This document shows, in pieces, positions 31,461-32,525 of a stretch of 32,525 bases of DNA. Numbering within the stretch: the first letter of the stretch is position 1; each line of letters starts with the position of its first letter. The notes beneath the pieces are model-generated. The model had not been told where the DNA came from. It saw only the letters and a program-made list of their open reading frames with translations, and searched no databases. A program made the translations under genes and the position numbers. The stretch is taken from positions 4,465,531 to 4,498,055 of the forward strand of contig NZ_JTHL01000001.1 of assembly GCF_000818195.1 (NCBI RefSeq), in the 5' to 3' direction. Source of the DNA: Streptomyces sp. 150FB. GTDB taxonomy: Bacteria > Actinomycetota > Actinomycetes > Streptomycetales > Streptomycetaceae.

Positions 31461-32044
31461 GAGCGCTCGTTCCTTTCCGTTGAACGCCGAGGTCCACATG
31501 ACTGACACCATGTGTATGCATCACTTCGCTGTGCGTACGTTCGACGCTGCGCCGCCCCTGGCCGTGCTGAGACCGGGCGGACTCTCCTGGCCTGCGGCTG
31601 GTAACGCCGTCCCTGGGCCGAGCACGGACTGTCTTCATTAAACGCGTGGCGAGGGGTGGCGTGCGCATGGCGCTTGCTGTCCCGCTGTACTTTCCTCGCC
31701 ACTCCGGGGGATGGGGCGCGACCTACGGCGATGAAGACGCCCAGGTCCGCCGCCAGGTTCCAGGGCGGTCCCAACTGCCCCTGTCCGTCACCGTTTACGT
31801 ACCCATCACGTTCGGAATGACGCTCCACCGTGGCCGCGTACGAACTCAGCCCTGGAGGATCCCCTGTTGAGCGCACTCAGTCGATCGTAAAACATGGTGA
31901 GGGGGGTAATTTTCCAGCCAACCTCAAGACCGTCCGAACATCCACACATCCAATGATCGACCAGGGCAATGCTGGACATTGCGACCGTTGTGCGTGTACA
32001 TGTGGATGCATTGATAGCCGCGCAGAATGACATGGGGGTTTGCG
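31461..32044. other. Gene-poor region upstream of the GAF gene
   Basis: A 47-codon frame at 31498-31641 (plus strand, GAGG five bases before its ATG) and a frame at 31646-31870 are open, but neither shows a domain or typical codon bias. From about 31880 the sequence is AT-richer. It contains a hairpin GCAATG-CTGGA-CATTGC (31966-31982) nested in a wider inverted repeat CATCCACA/TGTGGATG (31939-31946 and 32001-32008), probably a promoter or structured leader. Confidence 0.4.
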
Positions 32045-32089
32045 ATGCTATTGAGCAATACGAACCAGTCGGGAAGCCGACTGCCATGA
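32045..32089 (+). CDS. Possible 14-residue leader peptide
   Basis: ATG 32045 (GGGGG six bases upstream) encodes MLLSNTNQSGSRLP. Its TGA overlaps the next ATG as ATGA. It could couple or attenuate translation of the GAF-domain gene; chance is not excluded. Confidence 0.35.
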   Translation: MLLSNTNQSGSRLP

Positions 32090-32525
32090 GCGTTCCGAAC
32101 ATGCCGAAAGTGGCTGGAATCGATCCCACAGTCCCCGCCCCCGCGCACACTCCCCCGCCTCTCGACGACCTTCCAGCCGCGCCAGGACCGCTGATTCAGG
32201 ACCGCCTCGCCGGCTGGGTCTCCGATCTGACCACCCTCCACGAACTCACCGAACGGCTCACCAGAACCGGCACCCTGGACGACGCGCTGGGCGAACTGCT
32301 GCGCGCCGGGGCCGCCCTCGTCGGCGCCCGGCGCGGTCTTGTCGTCATCGAACCGGCCGACGGGCTCGGCCCCGTGCGCACTCTCGGCCTCGGGCTCGAC
32401 CACGCCGACCTCGGCCACCTGGAGACGGTGCCGCGCCGCGCCACCGCGTACGGCAAGCTCCTCGACGACTCGACGGGCCGCGCCGAACCGGTGACCGGTG
32501 AGGAAGCGGCTGGCCTGGTCGGCGC
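32086..32525 (+). CDS. GAF-domain signalling protein (3' end outside window)
   Basis: At least 146 residues are visible. A Pro/Asp-rich N-terminus (about 40 residues) is followed by a helix (SDLTTLHELTERLTRTGTLD, DALGELLRAGAALVG). The start of a GAF-type sensory domain follows (ARRGLVVIEPADGLGPVRTL, GLGLDHADLGHLETV). GAF domains in Streptomyces often sit before PP2C phosphatase, histidine kinase, ANTAR or LuxR output domains; the output here is beyond the end. ATG 32086 overlaps the stop of a short upstream frame. Confidence 0.7.
   Translation, partial: MSVPNMPKVAGIDPTVPAPAHTPPPLDDLPAAPGPLIQDRLAGWVSDLTTLHELTERLTRTGTLDDALGELLRAGAALVGARRGLVVIEPADGLGPVRTLGLGLDHADLGHLETVPRRATAYGKLLDDSTGRAEPVTGEEAAGLVG

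Noticed and set aside
31498..31641. 47-codon plus-strand frame with a fair ribosome site
   Set aside because: Weak third-position bias and no recognisable domain; mentioned only in the region entry.

Overview
The window is high-GC actinobacterial chromosome, most probably Streptomyces. The signs are strong G/C third-position bias, many GTG and TTG starts, several ECF-type sigma factors, GntR and HATPase regulators, a DUF5926/SEC-C gene, and a tRNA-Ser beside a stretch of visibly lower GC. There are no rRNA genes and no recognisable transposase or integrase.

Layout. 1-2.6 kb: the end of a multidomain signalling protein with two receiver-like domains converges on an acyl-CoA synthetase. 2.8-4.2 kb: a SigE-family sigma factor and a small secreted Asn/Gln-rich protein. 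4.4-7.1 kb: an intact primase-polymerase gene preceded by a LexA-like box, a gamma-glutamylcyclotransferase-fold protein, a leucine-rich-repeat protein and three adjacent short tandem repeats. 7.1-9.5 kb: a four-gene minus-strand surface locus (Gly/Ser-rich secreted protein ending in PDTG, lipoprotein class F sortase, ECF sigma factor, single-span Gly/Ser/Thr-rich partner). 9.5-12.5 kb: a poorly coding, compositionally different island ending at tRNA-Ser(UGA). It carries a four-TM DUF4231 (SLATT-like) gene with four TTA codons and a coupled unknown gene. 13.1-16.0 kb: a plus-strand operon with two WXG100-type proteins and two small partners. 16.0-21.5 kb: a complete type I-E Cascade operon (cse1-cse2-cas7e-cas5e-cas6e) with no cas3, cas1 or cas2 in the window and only three degenerate CRISPR repeats. 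21.6-26.8 kb: a lamin-tail-domain secreted protein, a glycosyltransferase, a GntR regulator, an MFS transporter and an HtrA-like membrane protease, all minus strand. 26.9-32.5 kb: glycerophosphodiester phosphodiesterase, HATPase regulator, DUF5926 protein, a secreted protein, a second primase-polymerase-like protein that appears to have lost its catalytic aspartates, and the start of a GAF-domain protein.

Four things stand out. First, the Cascade operon is intact but has no nuclease or adaptation genes, and a WXG100 operon stops at the base before its decayed array. Second, the DUF4231 gene and its partner are a candidate membrane defence or toxin module beside tRNA-Ser. Third, there is an active-looking and a degenerate primase-polymerase in the same window. 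Fourth, the sortase locus has its own sigma factor and a substrate candidate whose sorting motif sits at the extreme C-terminus. Functions come from reading motifs by eye; no database search was possible.
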